A DNA stretch of 64,000 nucleotides from an uncultured Pelagibacteraceae bacterium (GCA_902519255.1 CABYIV010000001.1:1-64000); one strand, 5' to 3'; positions 42,479-53,933 are shown, counted from the first letter of the stretch. Numbers and translations: made by a program. Notes: generated by a model from the sequence alone, not told the origin.

Positions 42479-43055
42479 AATAATACTAGCTTCTAAGAGT
42501 AAGGTTAGAGAAGAAATATTAATTAATCATAATATAAGTTGCTTAGTTAAACCATCCAATGTAGATGAGGATCCTATAAAATATAGCTTACTCAAAGAAG
42601 GGGCTTCTCCTGAAATAATTTCAAAAAATTTAGCAGAGCTTAAAGCGAATAAAGTGAGCAATAATATTCATGATGCCTTAGTTTTAGGAGCTGATAGCGT
42701 TATTGATTTAAATGGTGAATTAATTTCTAAACCAGAAAATAGGGATGAAGCCTTAAATATATTAAAGAAATTAAATGGTAAAAAGCATTCCCTTATAAGT
42801 TCTGTTTGCATATCTAAAAACGGTTCCATGATATGGAATTACACGGACAAAGCTTTCCTAACAATGAAAAATTTTTCAGATCAAGATTTAAAGGATTACT
42901 TAAAAAAAATTTCGGACGAAGCTTTATATGCTTATAATGTTTATCAAATAGAGGGTGAAGGTAGAAAATTGTTTACAAAAATTGATGGAGATGAGAATAC
43001 AGTAATGGGGCTCCCAGTTAAAAGAATAAAAAATTATTTGGAAAGTTATAAATGA
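42471..43055 (+). CDS. maf: Maf-like nucleoside triphosphate pyrophosphatase
   Basis: IILASKSKVREEIL; VLGADSVIDLNGELISKP; ATG at 42471 preferred over the track start at 42453. Confidence 0.93.
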   Translation: MAEIILASKSKVREEILINHNISCLVKPSNVDEDPIKYSLLKEGASPEIISKNLAELKANKVSNNIHDALVLGADSVIDLNGELISKPENRDEALNILKKLNGKKHSLISSVCISKNGSMIWNYTDKAFLTMKNFSDQDLKDYLKKISDEALYAYNVYQIEGEGRKLFTKIDGDENTVMGLPVKRIKNYLESYK

Positions 43056-43864
43056 AAAAATTTCTAGTAATAGGAAATCCTATTGATCACTCATTATCAC
43101 CTAAATTACATAATTATTGGATAAAAAAAAATGGGTTGAAATCAATTTATGGGAAATTGGCAGTTAAAGAGAATGAATTATCCGAACTATGCAATAATTT
43201 AAGACAAGGCGAACTAAATGGCATAAATGTAACTGTACCATTTAAAAAAGCAATAATACCTCATGTCGACATTTTAAGTGGTCATGCATTAAGGACAAAT
43301 TCAATTAATACTATTTCTGTAGATAATGGAAATTTGGTTGGACATAATACTGATATTGAAGGATTTGAACTTAGTATAAAAAAATCAAATTATGATGTCA
43401 GTAATAAAAATATAATTATTTTAGGTGCAGGAGGAGTTGTACCATCAATAATATATGCTTTAAAAAGAATGAATGCAGATAAAATAATTTTGAGCAATAG
43501 AACTAGAGAAAAAGCTGAAGAGTTAAAAAAATTGTATAAAGATTTAATTATTTTGGATTGGGGTGAACTAATTGAGTTTGATATGATAATAAATGCAACA
43601 AGTATTGGGCTCAATGAAAACGACAATTTTGAGATAGATTTCACAAAGGTTGGAAATAATAAATTTTTTTATGATGTAATTTACAAGCCGTATAAAAATA
43701 ACTTCTCTAAAGCAGGCAATCAAAAAGGCAACATCTTTAAAAACGGTCTAAATATGTTTTTATATCAGGCCCAAAAAGCTTTTAATATATGGCATAAAAT
43801 TGAACCTGTTATTGATGAAGAAGTTTTAGATTTTTTAGATAATAATAATGAGATTAAAAAATAA
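43052..43864 (+). CDS. aroE: Shikimate dehydrogenase
   Basis: VIGNPIDHSLSPKLHNYWIKK; NGINVTVPFKKAIIPHVD; GHNTDIEGFE. Confidence 0.97.
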   Translation: MKKFLVIGNPIDHSLSPKLHNYWIKKNGLKSIYGKLAVKENELSELCNNLRQGELNGINVTVPFKKAIIPHVDILSGHALRTNSINTISVDNGNLVGHNTDIEGFELSIKKSNYDVSNKNIIILGAGGVVPSIIYALKRMNADKIILSNRTREKAEELKKLYKDLIILDWGELIEFDMIINATSIGLNENDNFEIDFTKVGNNKFFYDVIYKPYKNNFSKAGNQKGNIFKNGLNMFLYQAQKAFNIWHKIEPVIDEEVLDFLDNNNEIKK

Positions 43865-44588
43865 AATTGCAATAATTACTGGATCGGCATCCGGATTTGG
43901 AAAAGGAATAGCAAAAAAATTTTCACAAGAAGGTGCTAAATTAATTATGGTAGATATAAATTCAAAATTATTAAAAAAGATTTCTAAAAATCTATCTCAA
44001 GATTATTTTGTTGCAGATGTATCAAAAAGTTCAGATTTTAAATCTTTGAAAAATTTTGCATATAAAAAATATGGGAATATAGACATAGTAGTTAACAATG
44101 CAGGAGTAACACATAAGCCAAAATTTATGGAGTCAGTAGATGAAAAAGATTTTAATAGGGTTTTTAATGTGAATGCTAAATCAGTCTATTATTGTGCAAA
44201 GTATTTTATACCAAGGATGAAAAAAAATAGAAAAGGTGTTATTTTAAATGTTGCTTCAACAGCAGGCATATCACCTAGACCTAAGTTAAATTGGTACAAT
44301 GCAACCAAAGGATGGATGATTACAGCTACTAAAGCAATGGCTATTGAGTTAGCTACCTTTAATGTAAGAGTTAATGCAATAGCTCCAGTTGCAGGTTTGA
44401 CGCCACTATTAAAATCATTTATGGGCGGCAATACTCCAAAAAAAAAACGCTCATTTTTGTCTACAATTCCAATAGGCAGATTTTCTACTCCTGAAGATAT
44501 GGGAAATGCTGCATGTTTTTTATGTTCTGATGAAGCAAGCATGATAACAGGAACCATTTTAGAAGTAGATGGGGGAAGGTGTATATAG
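43848..44588 (+). CDS. Short-chain dehydrogenase/reductase
   Basis: IAIITGSASGFGKGIAKKFSQEGAKLIMVD; NNAG; YNATKGWMITATKAMA; ITGTILEVDGGRCI. Confidence 0.95.
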   Translation: MRLKNKIAIITGSASGFGKGIAKKFSQEGAKLIMVDINSKLLKKISKNLSQDYFVADVSKSSDFKSLKNFAYKKYGNIDIVVNNAGVTHKPKFMESVDEKDFNRVFNVNAKSVYYCAKYFIPRMKKNRKGVILNVASTAGISPRPKLNWYNATKGWMITATKAMAIELATFNVRVNAIAPVAGLTPLLKSFMGGNTPKKKRSFLSTIPIGRFSTPEDMGNAACFLCSDEASMITGTILEVDGGRCI

Positions 44589-44594
44589 AAAATT

Positions 44595-45182
44595 ATGATT
44601 AGAATAGGGGTTATCGGAGGAATAGGTTCTGGTAAATCATTTATTGCTAAATTATTTAAATATCCAGTTTTTAATGCTGATAAAGAGGTTAATTTAATTT
44701 ACAGAAATAATAAAGAATGCTTTAAGAAGCTAAAAAAACGCCTACCAAATTATATTAAATCTTACCCAGTAAAAAAAGATGAGTTAATAAGAGCTATATC
44801 TTCAAATAATAAAAATTTAAAACTCATATCTTCTATAGTGCACCCAATCGTAAGAAGAAAAATGAAAAAATTTTTAAAAGAGAAAATTAAGTCAAAAATT
44901 GTTATTTTAGACATTCCATTACTTATAGAAAATAAACTTTACAGAAAGGGAGATATCTTGGTTTTTGTTAATTCAAACAAATCAAAAATTATTTCCAGAT
45001 TAAAAAAAAGAAAAAATTTTAATAAAAAGATATTTAAAAGTTTAAAAAATAACCAAGTAACACTGTTAAGAAAAAAAAAATTAGCTAATTATCTAATAGA
45101 TAATAACTATTCTCCTAATATAATGAGGAAAAAAATTAAAATATTAAAAAACAAAATTCTGAATGAAAGAAATAGTACTTGA
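44595..45182 (+). CDS. coaE: Dephospho-CoA kinase
   Basis: RIGVIGGIGSGKSFIAKLF; VILDIPLLIENKLYRKGD. Confidence 0.93.
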   Translation: MIRIGVIGGIGSGKSFIAKLFKYPVFNADKEVNLIYRNNKECFKKLKKRLPNYIKSYPVKKDELIRAISSNNKNLKLISSIVHPIVRRKMKKFLKEKIKSKIVILDIPLLIENKLYRKGDILVFVNSNKSKIISRLKKRKNFNKKIFKSLKNNQVTLLRKKKLANYLIDNNYSPNIMRKKIKILKNKILNERNST

Positions 45183-45828
45183 TACAGAGACAACAGGCCT
45201 TTCGGTTAAGGATGGACATAGAATTGTTGAGATAGGGTGTATTGAATTGGATGATTTAATACCAACAAAAAAAATCTTTCATTGTTATCTAAATCCAGAG
45301 AGAAAGGTATCTGAAAGCGCTCTAAAAGTACATGGCTATACTGATAATTTTTTATCAGACAAAAAAAAATTCTCGGACATTGCTGATGATTTTCTTAAAT
45401 TTGTAGATGGAAAAAAAATAATTATTCATAATGCTGAATTTGATATTGCACATTTAAATAACGAGTTATCATTAATTAATAAAAATCTTATTTCAAAAGA
45501 TAATGTCATCGACACCCTTGAAATTGCAAGAAATAAATTCCCAGGATCAAGCATTAGTCTTGATGCACTTTGTAAAAGATTTAAAATTGATAATTCTAGA
45601 AGAGTTAAACATACAGCAATAATAGATTGTGAGTTGCTTTCCAAAGTATACATAAATCTAATTGATCAAAAAGCGCCTTTATTCCAATTTCAAAACGAAA
45701 ATGAAAATAGTAATATAATTTCAACTAAACCTAATAGCTATTCAAAAAAAATTATTAGAATTACCCAAGATGAATATGAGAAACACAGAAATTTTTTAAA
45801 AACTGATTTAAAAAAAAACTTTTTTTAA
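45163..45828 (+). CDS. dnaQ: DNA polymerase III epsilon subunit (3'-5' exonuclease)
   Basis: EIVLDTETTGLSVKDGHRIVEIGCIEL; HNAEFDIAHLN. Confidence 0.95.
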   Translation: MKEIVLDTETTGLSVKDGHRIVEIGCIELDDLIPTKKIFHCYLNPERKVSESALKVHGYTDNFLSDKKKFSDIADDFLKFVDGKKIIIHNAEFDIAHLNNELSLINKNLISKDNVIDTLEIARNKFPGSSISLDALCKRFKIDNSRRVKHTAIIDCELLSKVYINLIDQKAPLFQFQNENENSNIISTKPNSYSKKIIRITQDEYEKHRNFLKTDLKKNFF

Positions 45829-46256
45829 TTTAACCTTTGTTGGTATAATTTTTCAAAATCAACTTTTTTTTCTAATTTCAAGTCAGGAAATCCCGAATCT
45901 TTAACAACATTCAAAAAAATTTTTTCTAAACCTGGATATATTTCATTTTGAACATCACAAAGAATAATTCTCTCTAGTTCTTCTTTTTTAAGATTTTTAT
46001 CTTTGATTTTTATTATAGTTGCGTAGAGTATTTCAAAATAAGATTTTCTTTTATTTTCTGTTGGATCTTTATAATTAACTTTTGTAATTACTTCTATCAT
46101 TTCATCTTTTAATGGCTTTGTGGTTATATTTATTCCTAACGAATATTTAGTAATATATTCCCTGCTGAATATGAAAGTCTCGGCATTTGGGATCTCAACA
46201 GATAGATCTTTTATATATTTTAATACTATTTCATATTTTTTTGTCATTATCGTCAC
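45825..46256 (-). CDS. secB: Protein-export chaperone SecB
   Basis: YIKDLSVEIPNAETF; next to dnaQ. Confidence 0.9.
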   Translation of the reverse strand: MTIMTKKYEIVLKYIKDLSVEIPNAETFIFSREYITKYSLGINITTKPLKDEMIEVITKVNYKDPTENKRKSYFEILYATIIKIKDKNLKKEELERIILCDVQNEIYPGLEKIFLNVVKDSGFPDLKLEKKVDFEKLYQQRLN

Positions 46257-46656
46257 TTAAATCTTCATAATCTCCGTCAATATAATTTTCATCAATCTTT
46301 TTTTTATAATTCGTCTTTTTTACAAATCTGTTAAGTATAATTTTTCTTGAAAAAGGAACAACTAACAAAACACCAATAAAGTCAGTTGCAAAACCAGGAA
46401 AAATTAATAATAAAGCTGCAAATGCAAGTGTTGCACCAGAGATTAATTCATAAATAGGTAATTCATTTTTAATTAATTGTCTCATGCCTGCTTTTAGAGT
46501 GTTAAAGCCCTCGTATCTAGCATACGCAACTCCAACCACTGCCGTAAGCAAAATTAACAAAACCGTGTTAAAAGCACCAATTTGAGAACCTATCTTTATA
46601 AATAAGTAGATCTCGATAAGAGGCACACCAATGATTAAAATTAGTACTGTGTTCAT
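46231..46656 (-). CDS. fxsA: FxsA family membrane protein
   Basis: GVPLIEIYLFIKIGSQIGAFNTVLLILLTAVVG; LLIFPGFATDFIGVLLVVPFSR. Confidence 0.92.
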   Translation of the reverse strand: MNTVLILIIGVPLIEIYLFIKIGSQIGAFNTVLLILLTAVVGVAYARYEGFNTLKAGMRQLIKNELPIYELISGATLAFAALLLIFPGFATDFIGVLLVVPFSRKIILNRFVKKTNYKKKIDENYIDGDYEDLSDDNDKKI

Positions 46657-46714
46657 TTGTCTATAATTTAATTACCAGGTTGAAATTTATCAACTTAGTA
46701 AATATTATACATAT

Positions 46715-47302
46715 ATGAGTTATAGTTTTGAATATATAGATATTATCCTCCTTGCAATGATAGCTGGATTTATTTTCTTAAGATTAAGAGGTATTTTAGG
46801 AAAAAAGACAGGTTTTGAAGAGGATATTAATTCTAGTTTCCCGCACGAAGCACCACCATCAAAACCAGTAGTTGATTTAAATGCTACTACATTTGATGAT
46901 AATGCTAAAAAAGAGTTTGTTAAAGGAGCTAAGATTGCATATGAAACAATTATAACTAATTTTGCTAAAGGAAAGCTAAAAGATGTTAAATTATTGCTTG
47001 ATAAAAGTGTATATCAGCAATTTGAAGAAGCTATAAAAGATAGAGATCAGAAAAAATTTTCTTCAGAAACCACTTTTATAGGAATAAATTCTGCAGAAAT
47101 AAAAGAACATCAACAAAATAAAAATATGCTTGAGGTTACTGTAGAATTTGTAAGTGAAATTATTTCATGCGTAAAAGATAAAGATAACAAAATAGTTTCT
47201 GGTGATCCAGAAAAAATTAAAAAAGTATTAGATACTTGGAAGTTCTCAAAAGATAGCAGATCGACAAATCCTAACTGGCTTTTAATTGACACACAAGCTT
47301 GA
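46715..47302 (+). CDS. Tim44-like domain protein (TimA-like)
   Basis: N-terminal [69 protein letters not shown]. Confidence 0.9.
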   Translation: MSYSFEYIDIILLAMIAGFIFLRLRGILGKKTGFEEDINSSFPHEAPPSKPVVDLNATTFDDNAKKEFVKGAKIAYETIITNFAKGKLKDVKLLLDKSVYQQFEEAIKDRDQKKFSSETTFIGINSAEIKEHQQNKNMLEVTVEFVSEIISCVKDKDNKIVSGDPEKIKKVLDTWKFSKDSRSTNPNWLLIDTQA

Positions 47303-47712
47303 CAGATAAATTATCAGAAAAAGATAAAAAAGACTGGCATAAATTTGTAAATAGCGACGAAAAATTAGAAATCAAAGATAATGAGTTTTTGAAACAAGAT
47401 AGATTAAATGAGAAATCTATTGATCTCCATGGTTTCACTTTAGATGAAGCTAATGATAAAATATTTAAATTTATTTCCTACTGTTATCACAATAAAGTTA
47501 AAAAAATAAATGTTATTACTGGGAAAGGTATGAGATCAAAAAATTTGACTGATCCATATAAATCAAGTGATTTAGGTATACTAAAACATTCCGTTCCTGA
47601 CTATATTAAAAACAATTCAGAACTAATGAAAAAAATTATTAAAATAGACTTTGAGGCAGTCAATAGTCCTTCAAGTGGTAATTTTGATATTTTTTTAAAA
47701 ACTATAAAATAA
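47299..47712 (+). CDS. Smr-domain protein (TTG start)
   Basis: [36 protein letters not shown]. Confidence 0.92.
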   Translation: MTDKLSEKDKKDWHKFVNSDEKLEIKDNEFLKQDRLNEKSIDLHGFTLDEANDKIFKFISYCYHNKVKKINVITGKGMRSKNLTDPYKSSDLGILKHSVPDYIKNNSELMKKIIKIDFEAVNSPSSGNFDIFLKTIK

Positions 47713-49069
47713 ATTTAGAAAGGTCAGTATCTTTTACTAATTCACCAATATTATCTTTTATATACTTTCCATCTACAGTTATTTTTTCTCCAGCTCTATC
47801 TGTAGCTGTAAAACTTATCTCGTCCAAAACCCTCTCAATTATCGTGTGTAGTCTTCTTGCGCCTATGTTTTCAACTGAGGAATTTACTTCACTTGCAATG
47901 TGAGCAATTGTATTAATACCATCTTCTGTAAATTCTAAATCAACATTTTCAGTTTTTAAAAGAGCCTTATACTGCTTAATTAAACTATTATCTGGCTCTT
48001 TTAATATTCTAATAAAATCATCACTATTTAATGCATCAAGTTCAACTCTTATCGGAAGTCTACCTTGTAGCTCTGGTAAAAGATCCGATGGTTTTGCTAA
48101 CTGAAATGCACCAGAAGCTATAAATAGAATGTGATCTGTTTTAACAGGTCCATATTTAGTACTAACAGTTGTACCCTCTATTAATGGCAATAAATCTCTT
48201 TGAACACCTTCTCTTGAAACATCACCACCAACCCTATCTGTTCTTGCAGAAATTTTATCTATTTCATCTAAAAAAACTATTCCGTTATTTTCAGTTGAAT
48301 CTTTTGCGGATTTAATAATTTTATCTTGTTCAATAAGTTTGTCTGACTCTTCATTTATTAAAATGTCGTGAGATTCTTTTACTGTCATCTTCTTTTTTTT
48401 AGCCTTTTGACCCATAGATTTACCAAGCATGTCTGAAATATTAATCATTCCAACATTTGCACCAGGCATTCCAGGTATCTCAAATGATGGCATTTGATTA
48501 GACTCACTTACAGCTATTTCAATCTCATTATCATCTAGATCTCCATCTCTTAGTCTTTTTCGAAAACTTTCTCTTGTTGCAACACTTGCTTTATTACCAA
48601 CAAGTGCATCTAAAACTCTGTCTTCAGCCAATTTTTGTGCTTGAGCGTGAACTTCTTTTCTTTTCTTTACTTTCTCCATTGCAATTGCAATTTCTAATAA
48701 ATCTCTTACGATTTGTTCTACATCACGTCCCACATATCCTACTTCAGTAAATCTTGTTGCTTCAACTTTTACAAACGGTGCTTCTGCTAATTTTGAAAGT
48801 CTTCTGGAAATTTCTGTTTTACCAACACCAGTTGGTCCAATCATTAAAATGTTTTTTGGAAGAACTTCATCTTTCATATTATCTTCTAATGCTTGCCTTC
48901 TCCATCGATTTCTTAAAGCGATCGCAACAGCTCTTTTAGCTTTATTTTGTCCAACAACAAATCTGTCTAACTCTGAAACAATTTCTCTTGGTGATAATGA
49001 ATTTGCTATTGTAGTTTTTTCTTTTGTAACTTTGCCTTTTGGAAACGATGTAACATTTGATTTTTCCAT
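47702..49069 (-). CDS. hslU: HslUV protease ATPase subunit
   Basis: [54 protein letters not shown]. Confidence 0.98.
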   Translation of the reverse strand: MEKSNVTSFPKGKVTKEKTTIANSLSPREIVSELDRFVVGQNKAKRAVAIALRNRWRRQALEDNMKDEVLPKNILMIGPTGVGKTEISRRLSKLAEAPFVKVEATRFTEVGYVGRDVEQIVRDLLEIAIAMEKVKKRKEVHAQAQKLAEDRVLDALVGNKASVATRESFRKRLRDGDLDDNEIEIAVSESNQMPSFEIPGMPGANVGMINISDMLGKSMGQKAKKKKMTVKESHDILINEESDKLIEQDKIIKSAKDSTENNGIVFLDEIDKISARTDRVGGDVSREGVQRDLLPLIEGTTVSTKYGPVKTDHILFIASGAFQLAKPSDLLPELQGRLPIRVELDALNSDDFIRILKEPDNSLIKQYKALLKTENVDLEFTEDGINTIAHIASEVNSSVENIGARRLHTIIERVLDEISFTATDRAGEKITVDGKYIKDNIGELVKDTDLSKFIL

Positions 49070-49584
49070 TATATTTTCTCCATACTCAAATTGTCGTTAG
49101 TAAATACACAAATATCGGAAGCAACTTTAATAGACTTTTTAGCAATTTCTTCTGCAGTCATATCAGTATCCATTAATACCTTTGCAGCTGCTAAGGCATA
49201 GTTTCCGCCCGAACCAATTCCTATTACATCGCCTTCTGGTTCTAAAACATCGCCAGTCCCCGAAATTATAAAACTTTTTTCTTTATCACCAATTGCCATT
49301 AAAGCTTCTAATCTTCTTAAATATTTATCTGTACGCCAATCTTTTGCTAATTCTACAGCAGCTCTTGTCAGATTACCTGCATGTTTTTCAAGTTTTGACT
49401 CTAATCTTTCAAACAATGTTAAAGCATCTGCTGTTGACCCAGCAAAACCTGCAATTACATTTCTTTTCTCAATTTTACGAACTTTGATTGCAGTTTTCTT
49501 AATTACAGTATTACCCATACTAACTTGACCGTCACTGGCCACAACTACGTCATTATTCTTTCTTACAAGTACAATTGTTGTCAT
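49069..49584 (-). CDS. hslV: HslUV protease peptidase subunit
   Basis: [49 protein letters not shown]. Confidence 0.98.
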   Translation of the reverse strand: MTTIVLVRKNNDVVVASDGQVSMGNTVIKKTAIKVRKIEKRNVIAGFAGSTADALTLFERLESKLEKHAGNLTRAAVELAKDWRTDKYLRRLEALMAIGDKEKSFIISGTGDVLEPEGDVIGIGSGGNYALAAAKVLMDTDMTAEEIAKKSIKVASDICVFTNDNLSMEKI

Positions 49585-49674
49585 GAACTATAGATGGATA
49601 TGAATTTAAATAGTTCAAGCCCAGGTTTAGTATTATTGATATAATCAAAAATACCTATATACCTAATTTAAATT

Positions 49675-50265
49675 ATGAAAAGAAAAGCAAAAATAGCTAG
49701 AAAAACAAAAGAAACCAATATCAGCGTCGACATTAATATTGATGGAAAAGGTAAGTACAAAGTTGACACAGGAATAGGTTTTTTAGATCACATGCTCGAG
49801 CAGTTATCTAAACACTCATCTATGGATTTAACTGTTAAAGCTAAAGGTGACACACACATTGATCTTCACCACACAACTGAAGATACCGGAATAGCTATTG
49901 GAGAATGTTTAAAAAAAGCATCAAAAAAATTTGTAGGCATCAAAAGATATGCTCACATTCTTTTACCGATGGATGAAACACTAACAAGAGTTGCAATAGA
50001 TGTTTCAAACAGACCTTATTTAATTTGGAACGTAAAATTAAAAGTTGAAAAACTTGGTGAAATGGACACGGAATTGTTTAAAGAGTGGTTCCAAGCCTTT
50101 TCACAAGCTGCTGGAATTACTTTGCACGTTGAAAATATTTACGGTGATAATAGTCACCACATCATAGAGTCTTGCTATAAAGGCTTAGCAAGAACTTTGA
50201 GAGCTGCATTAGAATTGGATCCAAGAAACAAAAGTACAATTCCTTCAACAAAGGGCTCTTTATAA
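49675..50265 (+). CDS. hisB: Imidazoleglycerol-phosphate dehydratase
   Basis: [47 protein letters not shown]. Confidence 0.98.
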   Translation: MKRKAKIARKTKETNISVDINIDGKGKYKVDTGIGFLDHMLEQLSKHSSMDLTVKAKGDTHIDLHHTTEDTGIAIGECLKKASKKFVGIKRYAHILLPMDETLTRVAIDVSNRPYLIWNVKLKVEKLGEMDTELFKEWFQAFSQAAGITLHVENIYGDNSHHIIESCYKGLARTLRAALELDPRNKSTIPSTKGSL

Positions 50266-50270
50266 GATTA

Positions 50271-50897
50271 ATGGACGTCACAATTGTTGACTATAAATCG
50301 GGCAATATTAGTTCTGTAATTAACTCCTTTAAGGAAGTTGCCAAAGATAAAGTTAATATCGAGGTAACCTCAGATTTAAATAAAATTAAATCAAGCGACA
50401 AAGTAGTTTTACCAGGGCAGGGCTCCTTTAAGAGCTGTATAGATGGTTTAAATGGCATAAATGGTTTGATTGATACTTTAAGTGAATTTGCATTAAATAA
50501 CAAAAAACCACTTCTCGGTATTTGTGTAGGCCTCCAAATGTTTGCAGATGTTGGTTATGAAGAAGTTGAAACCAAAGGTTTAGGATGGATTTCAGGCAAA
50601 GTTTCTAAAATTGATAATCAAGATGGAAAATATAAACTTCCTCATATTGGTTGGAACCAAATAAATATTGTTAAGGAAAGTAAAATTTTTAAAGATATAG
50701 AAAATAACTCACATATGTATTTTGTTCACAGTTATGAATTTATTCCAAATGATAAATCAGTCACCGCTGCTACAACTGATTATTCATCAAATATTGTGTG
50801 TGCCATTGAAAAAGACAATATATTTGGAACGCAGTTTCACCCTGAAAAAAGTGATAAGACTGGTCTAAAAATAATTGATAATTTTATAAACTTATAA
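50271..50897 (+). CDS. hisH: Imidazole glycerol phosphate synthase subunit HisH
   Basis: VDYKSGNISSV; LGICVGLQMFADVGYEE; FGTQFHPEKSDKTGLKI. Confidence 0.97.
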   Translation: MDVTIVDYKSGNISSVINSFKEVAKDKVNIEVTSDLNKIKSSDKVVLPGQGSFKSCIDGLNGINGLIDTLSEFALNNKKPLLGICVGLQMFADVGYEEVETKGLGWISGKVSKIDNQDGKYKLPHIGWNQINIVKESKIFKDIENNSHMYFVHSYEFIPNDKSVTAATTDYSSNIVCAIEKDNIFGTQFHPEKSDKTGLKIIDNFINL

Positions 50898-50898
50898 A

Positions 50899-51810
50899 AT
50901 GAAAAAATATATTTTAATTTTAAGTTTAATTTTTATTTCAACAAAATCCTTTACAAAAGAGTTAGATCTAGGAATGCACAAAATAATTTTTCCTAAAAAA
51001 TTCAATGTAATTAATTGGAATAATACAAGTTTTGGCTCTTCTCTTTGTCAAGAATTTTCAACTTGTTTTGGCTTAATTGATAATAAAGCTCTTGAAATTG
51101 TTAATCAGTTAGAAGCTGGAAAAAATTTTGAAGAGATAAAAGCTATAAAGCCAATAATAACTAAATATAATAAAATGATAGATTCGTTCAGTGATACCAA
51201 GGTTAAAAGTTTGTTTAAGACTACAAAAAATATTTTAAAAAAAAATAAATCTGGAACATTTTTTACATATTTTAGAACTGATGAAAATATAAATGATAAT
51301 GATATATTATCTGAATATGGGATTAATATTGATGAACTAAGAGATATGTCTTCACAAGAACTACAAAAATTCTCTAATGAAATTAAAAACGAAATAACAT
51401 CTGGCAAAGATTATTATATGTTCATGGATGGTTTATTTATAAATTTTGAAAAATTTACTGTATCAAAATATTCAAATAATAAGCCTTATCTTAAAATAAA
51501 TGGTGATATTACATATCTACTTACTTCGTCAAAGATTAAGTTGGGTAACATTGCTTACTATATTTCGGAAATCGATGATAAATTATTTGTCATGGACGGT
51601 TATTGTGCGGTCAATTGTAAAAACTTCTTCTCAGATTTTGACCAAATAATAGATGATTCTTTTAAATCGAAAAGTAAATCTATTAAAATTGAGAGTTCGA
51701 ATAAAGATACTGATTTTATAAATCAGATACAGGATTTAAACGAACTTTACAAATCTGGTGTATTATCAAAAGAAGAATTTGAAAAAGCTAAAAAAAAAAT
51801 ATTAAATTAA
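50899..51810 (+). CDS. Secreted protein of unknown function with C-terminal SHOCT domain
   Basis: Signal peptide; C-terminus DLNELYKSGVLSKEEFEKAKKKILN. Confidence 0.85.
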   Translation: MKKYILILSLIFISTKSFTKELDLGMHKIIFPKKFNVINWNNTSFGSSLCQEFSTCFGLIDNKALEIVNQLEAGKNFEEIKAIKPIITKYNKMIDSFSDTKVKSLFKTTKNILKKNKSGTFFTYFRTDENINDNDILSEYGINIDELRDMSSQELQKFSNEIKNEITSGKDYYMFMDGLFINFEKFTVSKYSNNKPYLKINGDITYLLTSSKIKLGNIAYYISEIDDKLFVMDGYCAVNCKNFFSDFDQIIDDSFKSKSKSIKIESSNKDTDFINQIQDLNELYKSGVLSKEEFEKAKKKILN

Positions 51811-52467
51811 ATGTTTACGAATTTTAAAATATTAATTTACTTACTGATTGCATTAGTTTTTACCTCTAATAGTTATGCTGTTAAGATTTATAAAAAAGGT
51901 AAAGGTCCTTTAAATCTGTCAGAAAATACAGCGCATGTTTTGGAATATTATTTTAGTGGTGGTACAAAAGGAAAGTGGGCTGAACCAGAAAAAGCAGATT
52001 GGAATCCTTATGTTATTGCTATATCAGAGGATGGACATTATTTTGGTATCATAAGACAACCAAAAAAATTTGCTTCTCATAATGTAGATCAAAAAAACTA
52101 TTCAGCATTAGCCATAGGAGATTGTAAAAAAATGGCAAAAAATGATGGTTACCCTCAAGAATGTTTTTTGTTTGCTGTGAAAACAAAAATTGTTTGGGAT
52201 AATGGAAGTGATAAAAAAAGAAGAAAGCTTAAAAAGTCCGAAATTAAAGCAGGCAAGACTTTTTCAATTTTAAAAGAATTAGATTTTTATAAAGGTGAAA
52301 GTCAAAATTTAAATACAAATAAAAGTAATAATACTTCTTCAAATAATAATTCTAATTCGTCAAATAGCGAACTAGTAGAACAAATTAAATCTTTAAAAAA
52401 GTTATATGATGATGGTGTTTTGTCAAAAGAAGAATTTGAAAAAGCTAAAAAGAAAATTTTAAATTAA
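51811..52467 (+). CDS. Secreted protein of unknown function with C-terminal SHOCT domain
   Basis: Signal peptide ending SYAVK; Asn/Ser linker then SLKKLYDDGVLSKEEFEKAKKKILN. Confidence 0.85.
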   Translation: MFTNFKILIYLLIALVFTSNSYAVKIYKKGKGPLNLSENTAHVLEYYFSGGTKGKWAEPEKADWNPYVIAISEDGHYFGIIRQPKKFASHNVDQKNYSALAIGDCKKMAKNDGYPQECFLFAVKTKIVWDNGSDKKRRKLKKSEIKAGKTFSILKELDFYKGESQNLNTNKSNNTSSNNNSNSSNSELVEQIKSLKKLYDDGVLSKEEFEKAKKKILN

Positions 52468-53187
52468 GTGAAAATTTTTCCAGCAATAGATATTAAAGAT
52501 AAAAAATGTGTAAGACTAATTAAAGGAGACTTTGAAAACAAAACTGAATATGAAATGTCTCCAGTAGATCAAGCTGGAAAATATAAAGACAATGGATTTA
52601 AAAATTTACATATAGTTGATCTAGACGGTGCATTAACTGGAGATCCGATTAATATTGATATTATTCATGAAATTGTTGGAAAAATTGATCTTAAAATAGA
52701 AATAGGAGGTGGGATCAGAAATTTTGAGACTATTCAAAAATATATTGATGCTGGTGTTGAAAAAGTAATTTTGGGAAGTGCTGCCATAAAAGATAGAAGA
52801 TTTTTAGAAGAAGCTTGTAATAAATTTCCAAACCAAATTGCATTAGGTTTAGATGCTAAAGATGGTCATCTTGCAATTTCAGGTTGGACAGAAGAGTCGG
52901 ATAAACTGACAACCGAATATCTAAAAAAAGTAAATGATTATGGCGTAAGCAGAATTATTTACACAGATATTAATAGAGATGGAACTAAGCAAAGTCCTAA
53001 TTTTGAAGAAACTCAAAAAGTGGCGAATATTTCAAATTGCCCAGTCGTTATATCTGGTGGTGTTTCTTCAATTAGTGACATTAAAAGAGCTAAAAATTTA
53101 AATAATATCGAAGGTGTAATAGTTGGAAAAGCGATATACGATGGAGATATAAAGTTAGATGAACTTGCAAAAGAAATAGATGCTTAA
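52468..53187 (+). CDS. hisA: HisA (ProFAR isomerase; GTG start)
   Basis: [35 protein letters not shown]. Confidence 0.98.
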   Translation: MKIFPAIDIKDKKCVRLIKGDFENKTEYEMSPVDQAGKYKDNGFKNLHIVDLDGALTGDPINIDIIHEIVGKIDLKIEIGGGIRNFETIQKYIDAGVEKVILGSAAIKDRRFLEEACNKFPNQIALGLDAKDGHLAISGWTEESDKLTTEYLKKVNDYGVSRIIYTDINRDGTKQSPNFEETQKVANISNCPVVISGGVSSISDIKRAKNLNNIEGVIVGKAIYDGDIKLDELAKEIDA

Positions 53188-53932
53188 AAATAGAATTATA
53201 CCTTGTTTAGATGTTAAAAATGGGCGTGTTGTAAAAGGTATTAACTTTGTTGATCTTAAAGATGCAGGAGATCCTGTAGAACAAGCAAAAATTTATAGCG
53301 ATGGCGGTGCAGATGAAATTTGCTTTTTAGACATCACTGCTTCAAATGAAAATAGAGATACTATTTATGAAGTGGTAGAGAAAACTTCTAAAAAATGTTT
53401 CGTTCCTTTAACAGTAGGTGGTGGTGTAAGGAGTATTGATGATATTAATAAATTACTTAATTGTGGCGCTGATAAAGTGTCAATAAATACAGCAGCTGTT
53501 CAAAATTCAAAAGTTGTTGAAGATAGTTCTAGAAAGTTTGGATCACAGTGCATTGTTGTTGCAATTGATGCAAAAAGAAAAGACGATGGTTGGGAAATCT
53601 TCACTCACGGTGGAAGAAATCCTACAGGTTTAAATGTATTAGAATTCGCTTCTAAAATGGAGAAATGTGGTGCAGGGGAACTTTTAGTTACTTCAATGGA
53701 TAAAGATGGAACTCAATCTGGATATGATAATGAATTGATGCAAAAGATATCATCCATGGTCAACATTCCAGTTATTGCATCAGGTGGAGTTGGGACTTTA
53801 GATCATTTAGTAGATGGAATAAAATCAGGTGCTAGTGCTGTTTTAGCAGCATCTATATTTCATTATGGGACTTATTCAGTTAGTGAAGCTAAGCAATATT
53901 TGGCTTCGAAAGATATACCTGTTAGGATTTAG
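53180..53932 (+). CDS. hisF: Imidazole glycerol phosphate synthase subunit HisF
   Basis: [40 protein letters not shown]. Confidence 0.98.
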   Translation: MLKNRIIPCLDVKNGRVVKGINFVDLKDAGDPVEQAKIYSDGGADEICFLDITASNENRDTIYEVVEKTSKKCFVPLTVGGGVRSIDDINKLLNCGADKVSINTAAVQNSKVVEDSSRKFGSQCIVVAIDAKRKDDGWEIFTHGGRNPTGLNVLEFASKMEKCGAGELLVTSMDKDGTQSGYDNELMQKISSMVNIPVIASGGVGTLDHLVDGIKSGASAVLAASIFHYGTYSVSEAKQYLASKDIPVRI

Positions 53933-53933
53933 T

